Of a stretch of DNA of 55,943 nucleotides, positions 44,782-53,385 are shown piece after piece. Position 1 is the first letter of the stretch; each line of letters starts with the position of its first letter. The notes beneath the pieces were generated by a model that made no database searches, had not been told where the DNA came from, and saw nothing but the letters and a program-made list of their open reading frames with translations. The translations under genes and the position numbers were made by a program. Source of the DNA: NORP181 sp047623555 (GTDB lineage: Bacteria; Pseudomonadota; Alphaproteobacteria; Rhodobacterales; Rhodobacteraceae); assembly GCA_047623555.1 (NCBI GenBank), contig JBLHMP010000016.1:1-55943 (forward strand), in the 5' to 3' direction.

Positions 44782-44810
44782 CCTATAGGCGAAACCGTTC
44801 GCTGAGTCAA
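44782..44810 (-). promoter_or_regulatory. Likely promoter of the GTA cluster
   Basis: Minus strand: TTGACT at 44810-44805, 17-nt spacer, TATAGG at 44787-44782; expected start near 44775. Upstream (44811-44826) lies GTTAACC-TAAAA-TAAC, which resembles but does not exactly match the TTAA-N7-TTAAC CtrA box; GTA expression in Rhodobacter depends on CtrA and GafA. Location directly before g1 supports it. Confidence 0.7.
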
Positions 44811-44911
44811 GTTATTTTAGGTTAACACCACCGGCTAACCGTACGGTATATTTAACAAATATCTAATAAGCTGGTAAAATACACCCTCACACGGGGCCCA
44901 CAAACCAGGCG

Positions 44912-46063
44912 CTAGTTGTCGCGATCCGCCTCAATCAACCGCCATCTTGCGACGTTGCGATTGTGCTCTTCCAGCGTTGTTGCAAAGGCATGACCACCGG
45001 TTCCATCCGCCACAAAGAACACAAAATCGGTATCCTCAGGATGCACCGCAGCTTCAAGGCTTGCCACTCCAGGATTGGCAATTGGTGTCGGCGGCAGGCC
45101 AAGAATCACATATGTATTCCAAGGCGTTACCTTTCGAAGCTCACTTTGCCGTAACCCACGTCCCAGAACACCTTCACCGCCGGTCACCCCGTAAATCACC
45201 GTCGGGTCAGTCTGTAATCGCATGCCCTTGTTCAACCGGTTCACAAAAACGCTGGACACCTGCCCGCGCTCTGCAACCAATCCGGTCTCTTTTTCAATGA
45301 TTGACGCCAAAACCAACATCTCTTCGGGATTGCTCAACGGCAACCCTTCGGCCCGACCTTCCCAGACCGCAGCAATCAGCAACGTCTGCCGCTCCTGCAT
45401 CTCGGCCAGCAAACTGCCACGATCAGTCCCCGAGGCGAATTCATAACTGTGCGGCGCCAACATGCCCTCAGGCGGACGCTCAGGCACATCGCCCTGCAAC
45501 ACATCCATCGCTTTCAACGCCTCAACCACCTGCCAGCTGGTCACACCTTCGGCCATCGACAGACGATATCTGGTATCACTATCGGCCCGCACTTGCGTGT
45601 AAACCTCGGGGATTTCCCCGCCCATCAGATCAAAATCAGCCTTTTCAACAAAGGTATTCGTCGCCGGATCAAGCTCTCTGACCTCGGCCATAACGCGGGT
45701 AATACCAACGCGATACACGATCTCCGTGCCGCAGGTACTGGACCCACCTCGGGTCACCTGATCAACAATAGCTTCCATCGACGCGCCCGGCGAAATCAGA
45801 AAACTCCCTGCCTTCAGCTTATCAGCTTTTTCCGCGTAATCCGCACCCAGTCGAAAAACCGTACCGTTCTGCACCGCGCCCTGATCCACCAGCTTGCGGC
45901 TCACAGTACTTAGGTTTGTTCCGCGCTTAACCTGCAGACAAATCGCTTCATCCAACGGCCCCTGGGCGACATATTGCGATTGCCCCCACATCACCGCGCC
46001 GCCCGCCAAAAACAGGGCAACCACCAGAAGAGTAAGCATATTTGACGCAAAACTGCGCCACAT
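44912..46063 (-). CDS. mltG: Endolytic transglycosylase MltG (YceG-like)
   Basis: 383 residues. One N-terminal membrane segment (LTLLVVALFLAGGAVMWG), a LysM-like part, then the YceG core with LVLASIIEKETGLVAERGQVSSVFVNRLNKGMRLQTDPTVIYGV (catalytic Glu in EKETG) and ILGLPPTPIANPGVASLEAAVHPEDTDFVFFVADGTGGHAFATTLEEHNRNV. It cuts nascent glycan chains. It follows fabF directly (stop and ATG share a base), a typical arrangement in this group. Confidence 0.96.
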   Translation of the reverse strand: MWRSFASNMLTLLVVALFLAGGAVMWGQSQYVAQGPLDEAICLQVKRGTNLSTVSRKLVDQGAVQNGTVFRLGADYAEKADKLKAGSFLISPGASMEAIVDQVTRGGSSTCGTEIVYRVGITRVMAEVRELDPATNTFVEKADFDLMGGEIPEVYTQVRADSDTRYRLSMAEGVTSWQVVEALKAMDVLQGDVPERPPEGMLAPHSYEFASGTDRGSLLAEMQERQTLLIAAVWEGRAEGLPLSNPEEMLVLASIIEKETGLVAERGQVSSVFVNRLNKGMRLQTDPTVIYGVTGGEGVLGRGLRQSELRKVTPWNTYVILGLPPTPIANPGVASLEAAVHPEDTDFVFFVADGTGGHAFATTLEEHNRNVARWRLIEADRDN

Positions 46064-47328
46064 TAGGACAGCTTTCCGAATACGAGGCTGGCGTTGGTGC
46101 CACCAAACCCAAACGAATTGGACAGCACCACATCAATGTTACGCTCGCGTTTGACATTTGGAGCCAAATCAATCGCCGTCTCAACAGCCGGATTATCCAG
46201 ATTAATCGTCGGCGGCGCCACAGAATCGCGAATGGCCAGAATGCCAAATATCGCTTCAATCGCCCCCGCAGCTCCCAGCAAATGGCCGGTGGCCGATTTG
46301 GTCGACGACATGGTCACGCGGCTTGCAGCATCGCCCATCATCCGCTCAACCGCTGCCAACTCGATGGTATCGGCCATCGTGCTGGTGCCATGTGCATTGA
46401 TATAATCCACATCCGCAGGCTCCAGCCCGGCAGAACGCAACGCCGCCCGCATAGACCGTTCTGCCCCCGCGCCATCGCTTGATGGCGCCGTAATGTGATA
46501 GGCATCGCCCGACATGCCATAGCCAAGCACTTCGGCATAAATTTTGGCACCGCGCGCCTTGGCGTGCTCATATTCCTCAAGAACAACAACCCCAGCGCCC
46601 TCGCCCATCACAAACCCATCCCGGTCCGCGTCATAAGGGCGGCTCGCCTTTTTGGGATCATCCGCATATTTGGTGCTCAGCGCCTTACAGGCGTTAAACC
46701 CGGCAATTCCGATCTCGTTGATCGTCGCCTCGGCGCCACCTGCAATCATCACATCCGCATCGCCATACTGGATCAGACGGCTGGCATCACCAATCGCATG
46801 CGCACCAGTGGAACAGGCGGTCACAACCGCATGGTTTGGCCCTTTAAAGCCAAAGCGAATGCTCACCTGACCGGAAATCAGGTTAATCAACGCCCCCGGA
46901 ATAAAGAATGGCGAAACCCGGCGTGGGCCGCGCTCTTTTATCAAAACCGCAGTTTCGGCAATTGACCCAAGCCCACCAATACCCGACCCAATCATGACCC
47001 CGGTGCGAAACTTGTCTTCTTCGTCCTCAGGCAACCAGCCCGCATCGCGCACCGCCATATCCGCCGCCGCAATCCCGTACAGAATGAAATCGCCAATCTT
47101 GCGCTGCTCTTTCGTGCTCATCCAGTCATCCGGATTAAACGTGCCATCGGTGCCATCGCCCCTTGGGACTTCGCAGGCATAGGTCGTGGCGACACCACTC
47201 GCCTGTGCATCAAACCGCGTAATCGGTCCGGCCCCGGATTGCCCATCCAGCAACCGCGCCCATGTTTTCTCAACGCCGCTCGCAAGGGGTGTTACCAACC
47301 CCAGCCCTGTCACTACAACTCTGCGCAT
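46063..47328 (-). CDS. fabF: 3-oxoacyl-[acyl-carrier-protein] synthase II
   Basis: 421 residues; the condensing enzyme of fatty-acid elongation. Catalytic Cys in VVTACSTGAHA (~165), His in NAHGTSTMADTIE (~305) and the final His in SATGHLLGAAG (~340) are all present. The start MRRVVVTGLGLVTPLASGV is the usual KAS II opening, with GAGGG before ATG. Part of the fabD-fabG-acpP-(GNAT)-fabF-mltG operon on the minus strand. Confidence 0.98.
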   Translation of the reverse strand: MRRVVVTGLGLVTPLASGVEKTWARLLDGQSGAGPITRFDAQASGVATTYACEVPRGDGTDGTFNPDDWMSTKEQRKIGDFILYGIAAADMAVRDAGWLPEDEEDKFRTGVMIGSGIGGLGSIAETAVLIKERGPRRVSPFFIPGALINLISGQVSIRFGFKGPNHAVVTACSTGAHAIGDASRLIQYGDADVMIAGGAEATINEIGIAGFNACKALSTKYADDPKKASRPYDADRDGFVMGEGAGVVVLEEYEHAKARGAKIYAEVLGYGMSGDAYHITAPSSDGAGAERSMRAALRSAGLEPADVDYINAHGTSTMADTIELAAVERMMGDAASRVTMSSTKSATGHLLGAAGAIEAIFGILAIRDSVAPPTINLDNPAVETAIDLAPNVKRERNIDVVLSNSFGFGGTNASLVFGKLS

Positions 47329-47553
47329 GTTTTGCCCTCTTCGTGCCCGTATCTAGATTGCGCCTGCTCATACCCCGCCCAAGGGCATGGGGGCAAGAGC
47401 GCAGCCTTCATCTGTTCAGCGCCTTTCGGCCACTTGATCCACAGAAATTCGCGTTTTGATCACCACCACCCTGGGTTCAAACCCCGAATGCCGTATAGCA
47501 ACCCGCAAACCACTTTGGAGTATATCAGCATAGGTTGCACGATTTTCAATCAC

Positions 47554-48076
47554 TTATCCAGTTGCACCCCGTGCCGTTCGATGTAGCAAGACCACCGGAT
47601 CTCCGGTCAGTTCCGCCCAGCGCAGTAATTCATAGCCCAAAGCATCAGCCACCCGGCGGGACGCAACATTTGCCTTGGTCATCACCGCCACCAAAGGCCC
47701 CGGCCGACATTGGTCAAACCACTCATGCGCCGCCACAACAGCCTCAGGCCCATATCCTTTGCCCTGTGCCTCGGATGCGAAAACCCATCCCGCCTCAAGA
47801 CAGTCATCAAAATCCACACCCAACCGCCGCTGGGCAAAAAAAAACCCGGTTTGCCCAATCATCTGTTGGCTGGCCCGCTCAACAATTGCCCATTGGCCAA
47901 CGCCCAGCATCTGCCAATGTCCAACATTGCTTAGAAATGCCTGCCAGGCTTCGCTGCGTGTTTTGGTGGCGCACCACATCCGGGCACGCCCAAATTTCGG
48001 CGTATCGATCAAAATCATCTCTGCGCATGGCGCGCAATTCCAGCTGTCTGGTCTGTATCGTAGGTATTAACGTCAT
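47554..48076 (-). pseudogene. GNAT acetyltransferase, one frameshift
   Basis: From ATG 48076 the N-terminus TIQTRQLELRAMRRDDFDRYAEIWACPDVVR is RimJ/GNAT-like, but the frame then leaves it. Skipping one C of the CGCC at 47968-47971 (minus strand) joins it to TKTRSEAWQAFLSNVGHWQMLG and on to GWVFASEAQGKGYGPEAVVAAHEWF, the acetyl-CoA-binding Q/R-x-x-G-x-G/A motif (SEAQGKGYGPEA), ending at 47554. It sits between acpP and fabF in the fab operon, so loss may be neutral. A single base is at issue; an error in assembly would restore it. Confidence 0.8.
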
Positions 48077-48157
48077 TCCTCAATATTCCCCTCCCAAGGA
48101 ATTTCACTTTCTTTTGCCCGCAAAGAGCTATATCTATCCTTCCCCCATAAAAACGGA

Positions 48158-48192
48158 AAAACGGCGCCTCCCCATTGGAAAGACGCCGTTTA
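48158..48192 (-). terminator. Terminator after acpP
   Basis: Minus strand: AAACGGCG and CGCCGTTTTTCC, a stem of 8 bp with a 17-nt loop that can pair further (TTTCC/GGGGA), ended by a T-run. It lies 27 nt after the acpP stop. fabF downstream must then use its own promoter or read-through. Confidence 0.8.
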
Positions 48193-48218
48193 AAAACTTC
48201 AATATCAGATGCGTCGGA

Positions 48219-48452
48219 TCAAGAGGCTCCGGAGATAAATTTCACAGCATCGTTAAAGGTTTGAATGGTCTCAGCCGCATCATCCGGAATCTCAATTCCG
48301 AACTCTTCTTCAAAGGCCATAACCAATTCAACTGTGTCCAGGCTGTCTGCGCCGAGATCGTCGATGAACGAAGCGTTCTCGGTTACTTTGTCTTCTTCAA
48401 CACCCAGGTGCTCTACAACGATCTTCTTAACGCGGTCTGCGACGTCGCTCAT
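48219..48452 (-). CDS. acpP: Acyl carrier protein
   Basis: 77 residues. The 4'-phosphopantetheine serine is in GADSLDTVEL, with the usual acidic helix VELVMAFEEEFGIEIPDD. It carries growing acyl chains. ATG has GAGGA about 7 nt upstream, and the 230-bp gap to fabG holds a set of tandem repeats, so acpP probably has its own promoter. Confidence 0.98.
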   Translation of the reverse strand: MSDVADRVKKIVVEHLGVEEDKVTENASFIDDLGADSLDTVELVMAFEEEFGIEIPDDAAETIQTFNDAVKFISGAS

Positions 48453-48496
48453 GATATGTCCTCATTCTTTTTGCGGGCAGGTGGGCCCATTTTCTT

Positions 48497-48568
48497 GCCT
48501 TGCCCGTTTGGGGCGGCTTGGTTTTGCCCTTTTGGGGCAGCGTAGTTTTGCCCTTTTGGGGCGGTGTG
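48497..48568 (-). repeat. Tandem repeats upstream of acpP
   Basis: About 2.8 copies of a 24-bp unit (GTTTTGCCCTTTTGGGGC plus 6 variable bases: 48521-48544, 48545-48568 and a partial at 48497-48520). Each unit contains GCCC...GGGC, so it can fold into a small hairpin. It lies 45-115 nt before the acpP start. Confidence 0.8.
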
Positions 48569-48689
48569 GTTCCGGCTATCCGGAGCTGGCAACATAAGGG
48601 TCCAAAGACCTTTACCCGCCCAAATCTTCGCCGCCTATATCACAGACAACGTCTTTGGCAAACGCTTTCACACGCACCAAACCATAGGC

Positions 48690-49427
48690 CTATAACATGG
48701 CCATACCACCGTTCACATGCAAGGTGGTGCCGGTCAAATAGGCGGCCTCGGCACTCGCCAAGTATAGCACAGCGGATGCGATCTCATCCGCTTCGCCCAT
48801 GCGACCCGCCGGAATCTGCGTCAAAATCGCCGTCTTCTGATCGTCGGTTAACTTGTCCGTCATCGCGGTGCGAATAAATCCTGGCGCCACGGCATTCACC
48901 GTGATTCCCCGGCTGGCAACCTCATAGGCCAATGATTTGGACATGCCAATCATCCCCGCCTTGGACGCCGCATAATTGGCCTGCCCCGGATTACCGGTCG
49001 CACCAACAACGCTCGATATATTAACGATCCGCCCCCACCGTGCCTTCATCATGCCGCGCAAAACCCCTTTGCAAAGCTTAAATGTCGCGGTCAGGTTCAC
49101 ATCAATCACCGATTGCCACTGCTCGTCATTCATCCGCATAAACAGGTTATCGCGGGTGATCCCGGCATTGTTGACCAGGATATCAACGCTCCCCATCGCC
49201 GCGATCGCCTGTTTCGGCAACGCATCCACCGCCGCCATATCGCTCAGGTTACAGGGCAGCACATGCGCCCGCTCGCCCAGTTCCGCCGCCAGCGCCTCAA
49301 GCGGCTCAACCCGTGTGCCCGACAGGCCCACAGTTGCGCCAGCCCCATGCAACTGTCGTGCAATATCGCCGCCAATACCACCAGATGCACCTGTAATAAG
49401 TGCATTTTTTCCCGTTAAATCAAACAT
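48690..49427 (-). CDS. fabG: 3-oxoacyl-[acyl-carrier-protein] reductase
   Basis: 245 residues. SDR fold: ALITGASGGIGGDIARQLHG (cofactor loop), NNAGITRDNLFMRMND, catalytic Ser in VNISSVVG, YAASK (Tyr-x-x-x-Lys) and VNAVAPGFIRTAMTD. It reduces 3-oxoacyl-ACP with NADPH. It directly follows fabD (stop and start adjoin). Confidence 0.97.
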   Translation of the reverse strand: MFDLTGKNALITGASGGIGGDIARQLHGAGATVGLSGTRVEPLEALAAELGERAHVLPCNLSDMAAVDALPKQAIAAMGSVDILVNNAGITRDNLFMRMNDEQWQSVIDVNLTATFKLCKGVLRGMMKARWGRIVNISSVVGATGNPGQANYAASKAGMIGMSKSLAYEVASRGITVNAVAPGFIRTAMTDKLTDDQKTAILTQIPAGRMGEADEIASAVLYLASAEAAYLTGTTLHVNGGMAML

Positions 49428-50375
49428 TTATAAATCCTGTTTCAAATGTTCAGCCGCGGCCTTTACATCGTCCTGCCCACCAACCGCACGGGTCACAATG
49501 CTGCGATCTATGCGTCGGATCATCCCGGACAATGCTTTGCCCGCGCCAATTTCCCAAATCTCGGTCACACCCAGCCCGGCCATCGCCAGCACTGATTCCC
49601 GCCAGCGCACTGCCCCGGTTACTTGCTCAGCCAACAACGACCTGATCTGTGCCGGATCACTCACCGGCGCCGCCAACACATTGGCAATCAACGGCACCGC
49701 AGGCGCAGTAATATCCACGTTGCCCAAGGCCTCGGCCATCACATCGGCTGCGGGCTGCATCAATCGGCAATGAAACGGTGCCGAAACCGGCAACGCCAAC
49801 GCCCGCTTGGCCCCACGTGCCTTGGCCAACTCCATCGCCCGCTCAACCGCTGCCTTGTCGCCCGACACCACAACCTGCGCCGGGTCATTGTCATTTGCCG
49901 CCTGACACACCTGATCGCCCGCCGCCTCAGCTGCAATCTCGCGCACCGTGGCCAAATCAAGCCCCAGAATCGCCGCCATCGCGCCAACCCCAACCGGTAC
50001 CGCCTGCTGCATCGCCTGCCCGCGTATCCGCAGCAAACGCGCCGTATCCGCCAGCCCAATTGCGCCGGATGCGGCCAACGCCGAATACTCGCCCAACGAA
50101 TGCCCCGCCACATAGGCCGCCGTGGACAATACCACGCCTTCGGCCTCAAGCGCACGAACCGCGGCCAGTGACGTCGCCATCAACGCCGGTTGTGCATTCT
50201 GCGTCAGGGTCAGGGTCTCAATGTCACCCTCCCAGATCAACGCACTCAGGCTCTCCCCGAGCGCCTCATCCACCTCATCAAAGACGGCTTTGGCCGCCGG
50301 ATAGGCATCAGCCAGCGCCTTGCCCATACCAATGGATTGTGCGCCTTGTCCGGGAAATACGAATGCGATTGTCAT
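49428..50375 (-). CDS. fabD: Malonyl-CoA-ACP transacylase
   Basis: 315 residues from ATG 50375 (GAGG 7 nt upstream). FVFPGQGAQSIGMGKALAD, the catalytic Ser-containing GHSLGEYSALAASGAI and LPVSAPFHCRLM (His) are present. First gene of the fab operon on the minus strand; the divergent gene upstream is a cytochrome b561 fusion. Confidence 0.97.
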   Translation of the reverse strand: MTIAFVFPGQGAQSIGMGKALADAYPAAKAVFDEVDEALGESLSALIWEGDIETLTLTQNAQPALMATSLAAVRALEAEGVVLSTAAYVAGHSLGEYSALAASGAIGLADTARLLRIRGQAMQQAVPVGVGAMAAILGLDLATVREIAAEAAGDQVCQAANDNDPAQVVVSGDKAAVERAMELAKARGAKRALALPVSAPFHCRLMQPAADVMAEALGNVDITAPAVPLIANVLAAPVSDPAQIRSLLAEQVTGAVRWRESVLAMAGLGVTEIWEIGAGKALSGMIRRIDRSIVTRAVGGQDDVKAAAEHLKQDL

Positions 50376-50545
50376 GCAGGGCCTCATTTAATCTGATTGT
50401 TACGCCAAGATGTAAACCGCAGCGCGCCTTCACACAAGCCAATGGCGCACAAGCCACTGGCAAACAATCCACGAACGATACCCAAAGCGGTTGCACCGGT
50501 CCAAAACCCGTCTACCCTAACGCAAGGATCAACGGGAGCCACCCC

Positions 50546-51766
50546 ATGCCCCTCCGCAACACCGCCAACTGCTATGGCAGCGTCACCAAAGCCTTTCACT
50601 GGCTGACCGCCCTGCTGATACTCATCCTAGTCCCTTTGGGTCTGATCGCGCACGGCATGGCCGACACCCTGCGCACCCCAACAGCCGAAATAACATCCCA
50701 ATACATCACCCGCACCGCTTGGCTGTTCTCGCTGCACAAAACCCTTGGCGTCACCCTGTTTTTCACCGCACTCGCCCGCGTTACCTGGGCCATCATACAA
50801 CCCAAACCCGCCCCGTTAACCAACAGCCCGTTCCAAACCCAACTGGCCGACACCGCGCAATACCTGCTCTACGCCACGCTGATTCTGGCGCCATTGGCCG
50901 GATGGGCGCATCATGCCGCCACCACCGGGTTTGCGCCGATCTGGTGGCCTTTCGGCCAATCCCTGCCCTTTATCGCCAAAAGCGACAGCCTCGCCGCTAC
51001 CTTCGCCGGACTACACGCAAAACTGGTCACCCTGTTGGTCCTGACGATCCTGCTGCACATTGCCGGCGCGCTAAAACACCAATTCATCAACCGCGACGCC
51101 ACCTTACGCCGAATGCTGCCCGGCCCCAGCCCGCAATCCCCAACCACCCCGCACCAACGCTCACCCTGGCCTGCCGTGATGGCACTGGTGGTCCTAGGCA
51201 TCGCTATTGGCTTGGGTCTCAGAGGACATGAACCCCACGAAACCCACCCGCCAGAAACACCACATCAAACCACATCAAACTGGACGACCATCCAACGCCA
51301 CCTTGACCTCACAGTCACCCTATTCGGGTCACAAGTAACCGGTGGCTTCGCCGACTGGAGCACCGACATCACCTTTACCAACCCAACCGGGCCCGGCCCC
51401 GCCGGTCAGGTCGTGGTCACAATTGCCATCGCCTCCTTGACCCTCGGGTCAGTCTCCCAACGGGCCATGGGCCCGGATTACTTTGACATTGAACGCTTCC
51501 CCACCGCTCGCTTTAACGCCAAACTGGAAAAGACAGCGACCGGCTACACTGCAACCGGCCCTCTTACCCTGCGCGACCGGACGCAAACGATAACATTGCC
51601 TTTTGATCTCACCGTCACAGACGGCATCGCGTTGATGACAGGAACCATATCGCTAAACCGCCTCGATTTTGACATCGGAGCCACCTCGCCAGACGAAAAC
51701 TCACTGGCCTTTGCGGTCGACCTAAACATCGCAATTGAGGCGCAACCGCGCCCCTTGCGCCAATAA
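50546..51766 (+). CDS. Cytochrome b561 fused to a YceI-type domain
   Basis: 406 residues from ATG 50546 (GGGAG 8 nt upstream). Residues ~1-200 hold four membrane segments with the heme histidines (KAFHWLTALLI, LFSLHKTLGVTLFF, HAKLVTLLVLTILLHIAGALKHQ). A fifth hydrophobic stretch (~215-235, WPAVMALVVLGIAIGLGL) connects to a periplasmic YceI lipocalin-like domain (~250-406, AIASLTLGSVSQRAMGPDYFDIERFPTARFNAKLEK, DFDIGATSPDENS). Isoprenoid-quinone binding of YceI near a quinone-oxidising b561 fits one electron-transfer unit. It is convergent with a free YceI gene. Confidence 0.93.
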   Translation: MPLRNTANCYGSVTKAFHWLTALLILILVPLGLIAHGMADTLRTPTAEITSQYITRTAWLFSLHKTLGVTLFFTALARVTWAIIQPKPAPLTNSPFQTQLADTAQYLLYATLILAPLAGWAHHAATTGFAPIWWPFGQSLPFIAKSDSLAATFAGLHAKLVTLLVLTILLHIAGALKHQFINRDATLRRMLPGPSPQSPTTPHQRSPWPAVMALVVLGIAIGLGLRGHEPHETHPPETPHQTTSNWTTIQRHLDLTVTLFGSQVTGGFADWSTDITFTNPTGPGPAGQVVVTIAIASLTLGSVSQRAMGPDYFDIERFPTARFNAKLEKTATGYTATGPLTLRDRTQTITLPFDLTVTDGIALMTGTISLNRLDFDIGATSPDENSLAFAVDLNIAIEAQPRPLRQ

Positions 51767-51776
51767 AACATGTAAT

Positions 51777-51791
51777 CACGCCGCAGGCGTG
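51777..51791. terminator. Hairpin between the convergent YceI genes
   Basis: CACGCC-GCA-GGCGTG, a 6-bp stem, 11 nt after the b561-YceI stop. The rest of the gap up to 51832 has no clear U-run. A weak transcript end for one or both genes. Confidence 0.4.
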
Positions 51792-51832
51792 TCCTTTGGA
51801 CCACCCCTTGGCCGGATTACCCTTTGGTCGGA

Positions 51833-52426
51833 TCATCTCTCAGGCAGGGCAATCGCCTCAATCGAAATATCAACTTTGACCTCATCTGCGATAAACGGCG
51901 CAAACAATCCCAGCCCAAAATCAGACCGTGACAACACCGTGCTGGCGGTAAACCCAACAGCAGGCTGGCCACCAAATGGCGGAAACGGATAGGCATCGGT
52001 CTCCCCCTTCAAAACCGCATCCAGCACCACCGATACCGTCACCCCGTTCAGGTTCAAATCGCCGGTAATCAACGCGGTCTGGCCGCCGGTGATTTCAACA
52101 AAAGTCGACACAAAGGTGATCATCGGCGCCGCCTTAAGGTCAAAAAACTGCCCTGACCGCAAAAACACCTCGTCCCGCGCAACGTCACCGGTCAACATCC
52201 GATCCGCTGCAATCGCCACCGATACAGACGCAGCCGCCAGATCCTCCCGGTCAATCAGAATTTCCCCTTCAAAGCCGCCAAACACCCCGTAAGTCACCGA
52301 CAATCCGGCGTGTTCATATTGAAACGCCGCCTGACTGTGACTGGGGTCAAGCGTATAAATTTGCGGTTCAGCTTTGGCGGCCACAGCAAATATCACCAAT
52401 AAAGTCGAAGACAGAATAATGTTCAC
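51833..52426 (-). CDS. YceI family periplasmic protein
   Basis: 197 residues from GTG 52426; a longer frame exists back to 52489. The signal peptide is NIILSSTLLVIFAVAAKAEPQ. The body is the eight-strand barrel of YceI: YTLDPSHSQAAFQYEHAGLSVTYGVFGGFEGEILIDREDL, RSGQFFDLKAAPMITFVST and LNLNGVTVSVVLDAVL, PFGGQPAVGFTASTVLSRSDFGLG. Members bind polyisoprenoids such as quinones. Placed convergent to the b561-YceI fusion, it probably shares function. Confidence 0.93.
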   Translation of the reverse strand: MNIILSSTLLVIFAVAAKAEPQIYTLDPSHSQAAFQYEHAGLSVTYGVFGGFEGEILIDREDLAAASVSVAIAADRMLTGDVARDEVFLRSGQFFDLKAAPMITFVSTFVEITGGQTALITGDLNLNGVTVSVVLDAVLKGETDAYPFPPFGGQPAVGFTASTVLSRSDFGLGLFAPFIADEVKVDISIEAIALPER

Positions 52427-52543
52427 CAGCCAACGCTCTTGTTTATGTCGCCTTCTACAATCTGCGACAGCCCCTCTGAAATCAAGCAAACAGGTGCGAA
52501 TCCATCGAATTCACACCCGTTCGTGATGTATAGATCTTAGACG

Positions 52544-53065
52544 TTATTGTTCGGTGACACGCAGCAGACCACTAAAATGCATCCGCAGGGCCTGGCGCGA
52601 CTTGGCATCCGGCAGCGACAACCCCATCAAGATGCTGCCATCCACATCCCACAGCTCAACCGCGCGTTTGGTGATATTGGCGGCGCCTAGCGTGTCATAG
52701 CTGCGGCGTAAAATGGTTTCCGGACGTCCCCGGTTTTTCGTCCGCAACACCCGTATTTCACGGCGAATGGGGTCAAAATATATTTCAGGCTGCGCATCCG
52801 CATGGTTGCGCATCAATAACGCCAAACCACAGAGGAAAAAGAACAGCGTGATGCCCGCCTTCATCACCACCAGATCCGAAGACACAGTTGAGCCCCGCAA
52901 AATCCACAACGCAGGAGCCATCAAAATCAACGCCGTGCCGCAAACACGGAAAACAATGGTCACAAACGCGGCACAACCGCCATGATTCAGCTTAATCGGC
53001 AGTCGTGTTTCCACATATGGAATTTCAGGAACCACCATGCTCATTGGATCACGCGTCGTCGTCAT
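52544..53065 (-). CDS. Small membrane protein, unknown
   Basis: 173 residues. Two hydrophobic segments (FVTIVFRVCGTALILMAPALWIL and MKAGITLFFFLCGLALLM, ~33-78) follow a short cytoplasmic or periplasmic lead; the rest (~85-173, EIYFDPIRREIRVLRTKNRGRPETILRRSYDTLGAANITKRAVELWDVDGSI) is a hydrophilic beta-strand-rich domain. No recognised family. It is transcribed away from rpsF, with a strong dyad upstream of it. Confidence 0.75.
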   Translation of the reverse strand: MTTTRDPMSMVVPEIPYVETRLPIKLNHGGCAAFVTIVFRVCGTALILMAPALWILRGSTVSSDLVVMKAGITLFFFLCGLALLMRNHADAQPEIYFDPIRREIRVLRTKNRGRPETILRRSYDTLGAANITKRAVELWDVDGSILMGLSLPDAKSRQALRMHFSGLLRVTEQ

Positions 53066-53108
53066 CTTACCTATCCTGTGATTTCGCCGCTTTGAACGTA
53101 TGTCATCT

Positions 53109-53130
53109 GTTAACCTTAATCTTGGTTAAC
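53109..53130 (-). promoter_or_regulatory. GTTAACC dyad upstream of the small membrane protein gene
   Basis: GTTAACC (53109-53115) and GGTTAAC (53124-53130), a perfect 7-bp inverted repeat 8 nt apart, 44 nt before the 53065 start. The arms look like half of a CtrA box (TTAACC), but the spacing is not the standard TTAA-N7-TTAAC. Confidence 0.5.
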
Positions 53131-53249
53131 AAAACGGCAACATTGGGGCAGAGGTGAGGAAATTGACGGGCATCCCCTATAGCTGCGAATCCTTCGCGCG
53201 CGGCCAATCAAATACCAACCAAAAGCCGACCAAAGCACCGTCAAAAGAC

Positions 53250-53277
53250 TTGCCCACAGCCCAATTGCGTGTATATG
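53250..53277 (+). promoter_or_regulatory. Likely promoter of rpsF-rpsR-rplI
   Basis: TTGCCC at 53250-53255, 16-nt gap, TATATG at 53272-53277, about 110 nt before rpsF. The -10 is near consensus; the -35 matches 4 of 6. Confidence 0.5.
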
Positions 53278-53312
53278 AGGCCTTCCTCTCGTAAACACTT
53301 GAACCGCGCAGT

Positions 53313-53335
53313 CTCTCGTGGCGGGGCCGCGAGAG
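53313..53335 (+). ncRNA. Leader hairpin before rpsF (possible S6:S18 site)
   Basis: CTCTCGTGG and CCGCGAGAG pair (one G-U) around a CGGGG loop in the leader of rpsF-rpsR. S6 and S18 are known to bind a leader hairpin to control this operon in many bacteria; here the pairing and position fit, but I cannot compare the exact motif. Confidence 0.4.
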
Positions 53336-53385
53336 GATAACAGGCCCTGTCTTTGAAATGCGCCCGATGATAATTAGGAGAGCAC

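Noticed and set aside
47465..47480. GGGTTCAAACCCC resembling a tRNA T-arm
   Set aside because: No acceptor stem, anticodon arm or D-arm around it; the T-stem does not pair well.
49778..50545. A long open frame leading into the b561-YceI gene from 49778
   Set aside because: It is antisense to fabD, is proline- and serine-rich without any domain, and the ATG at 50546 has a good ribosome site.
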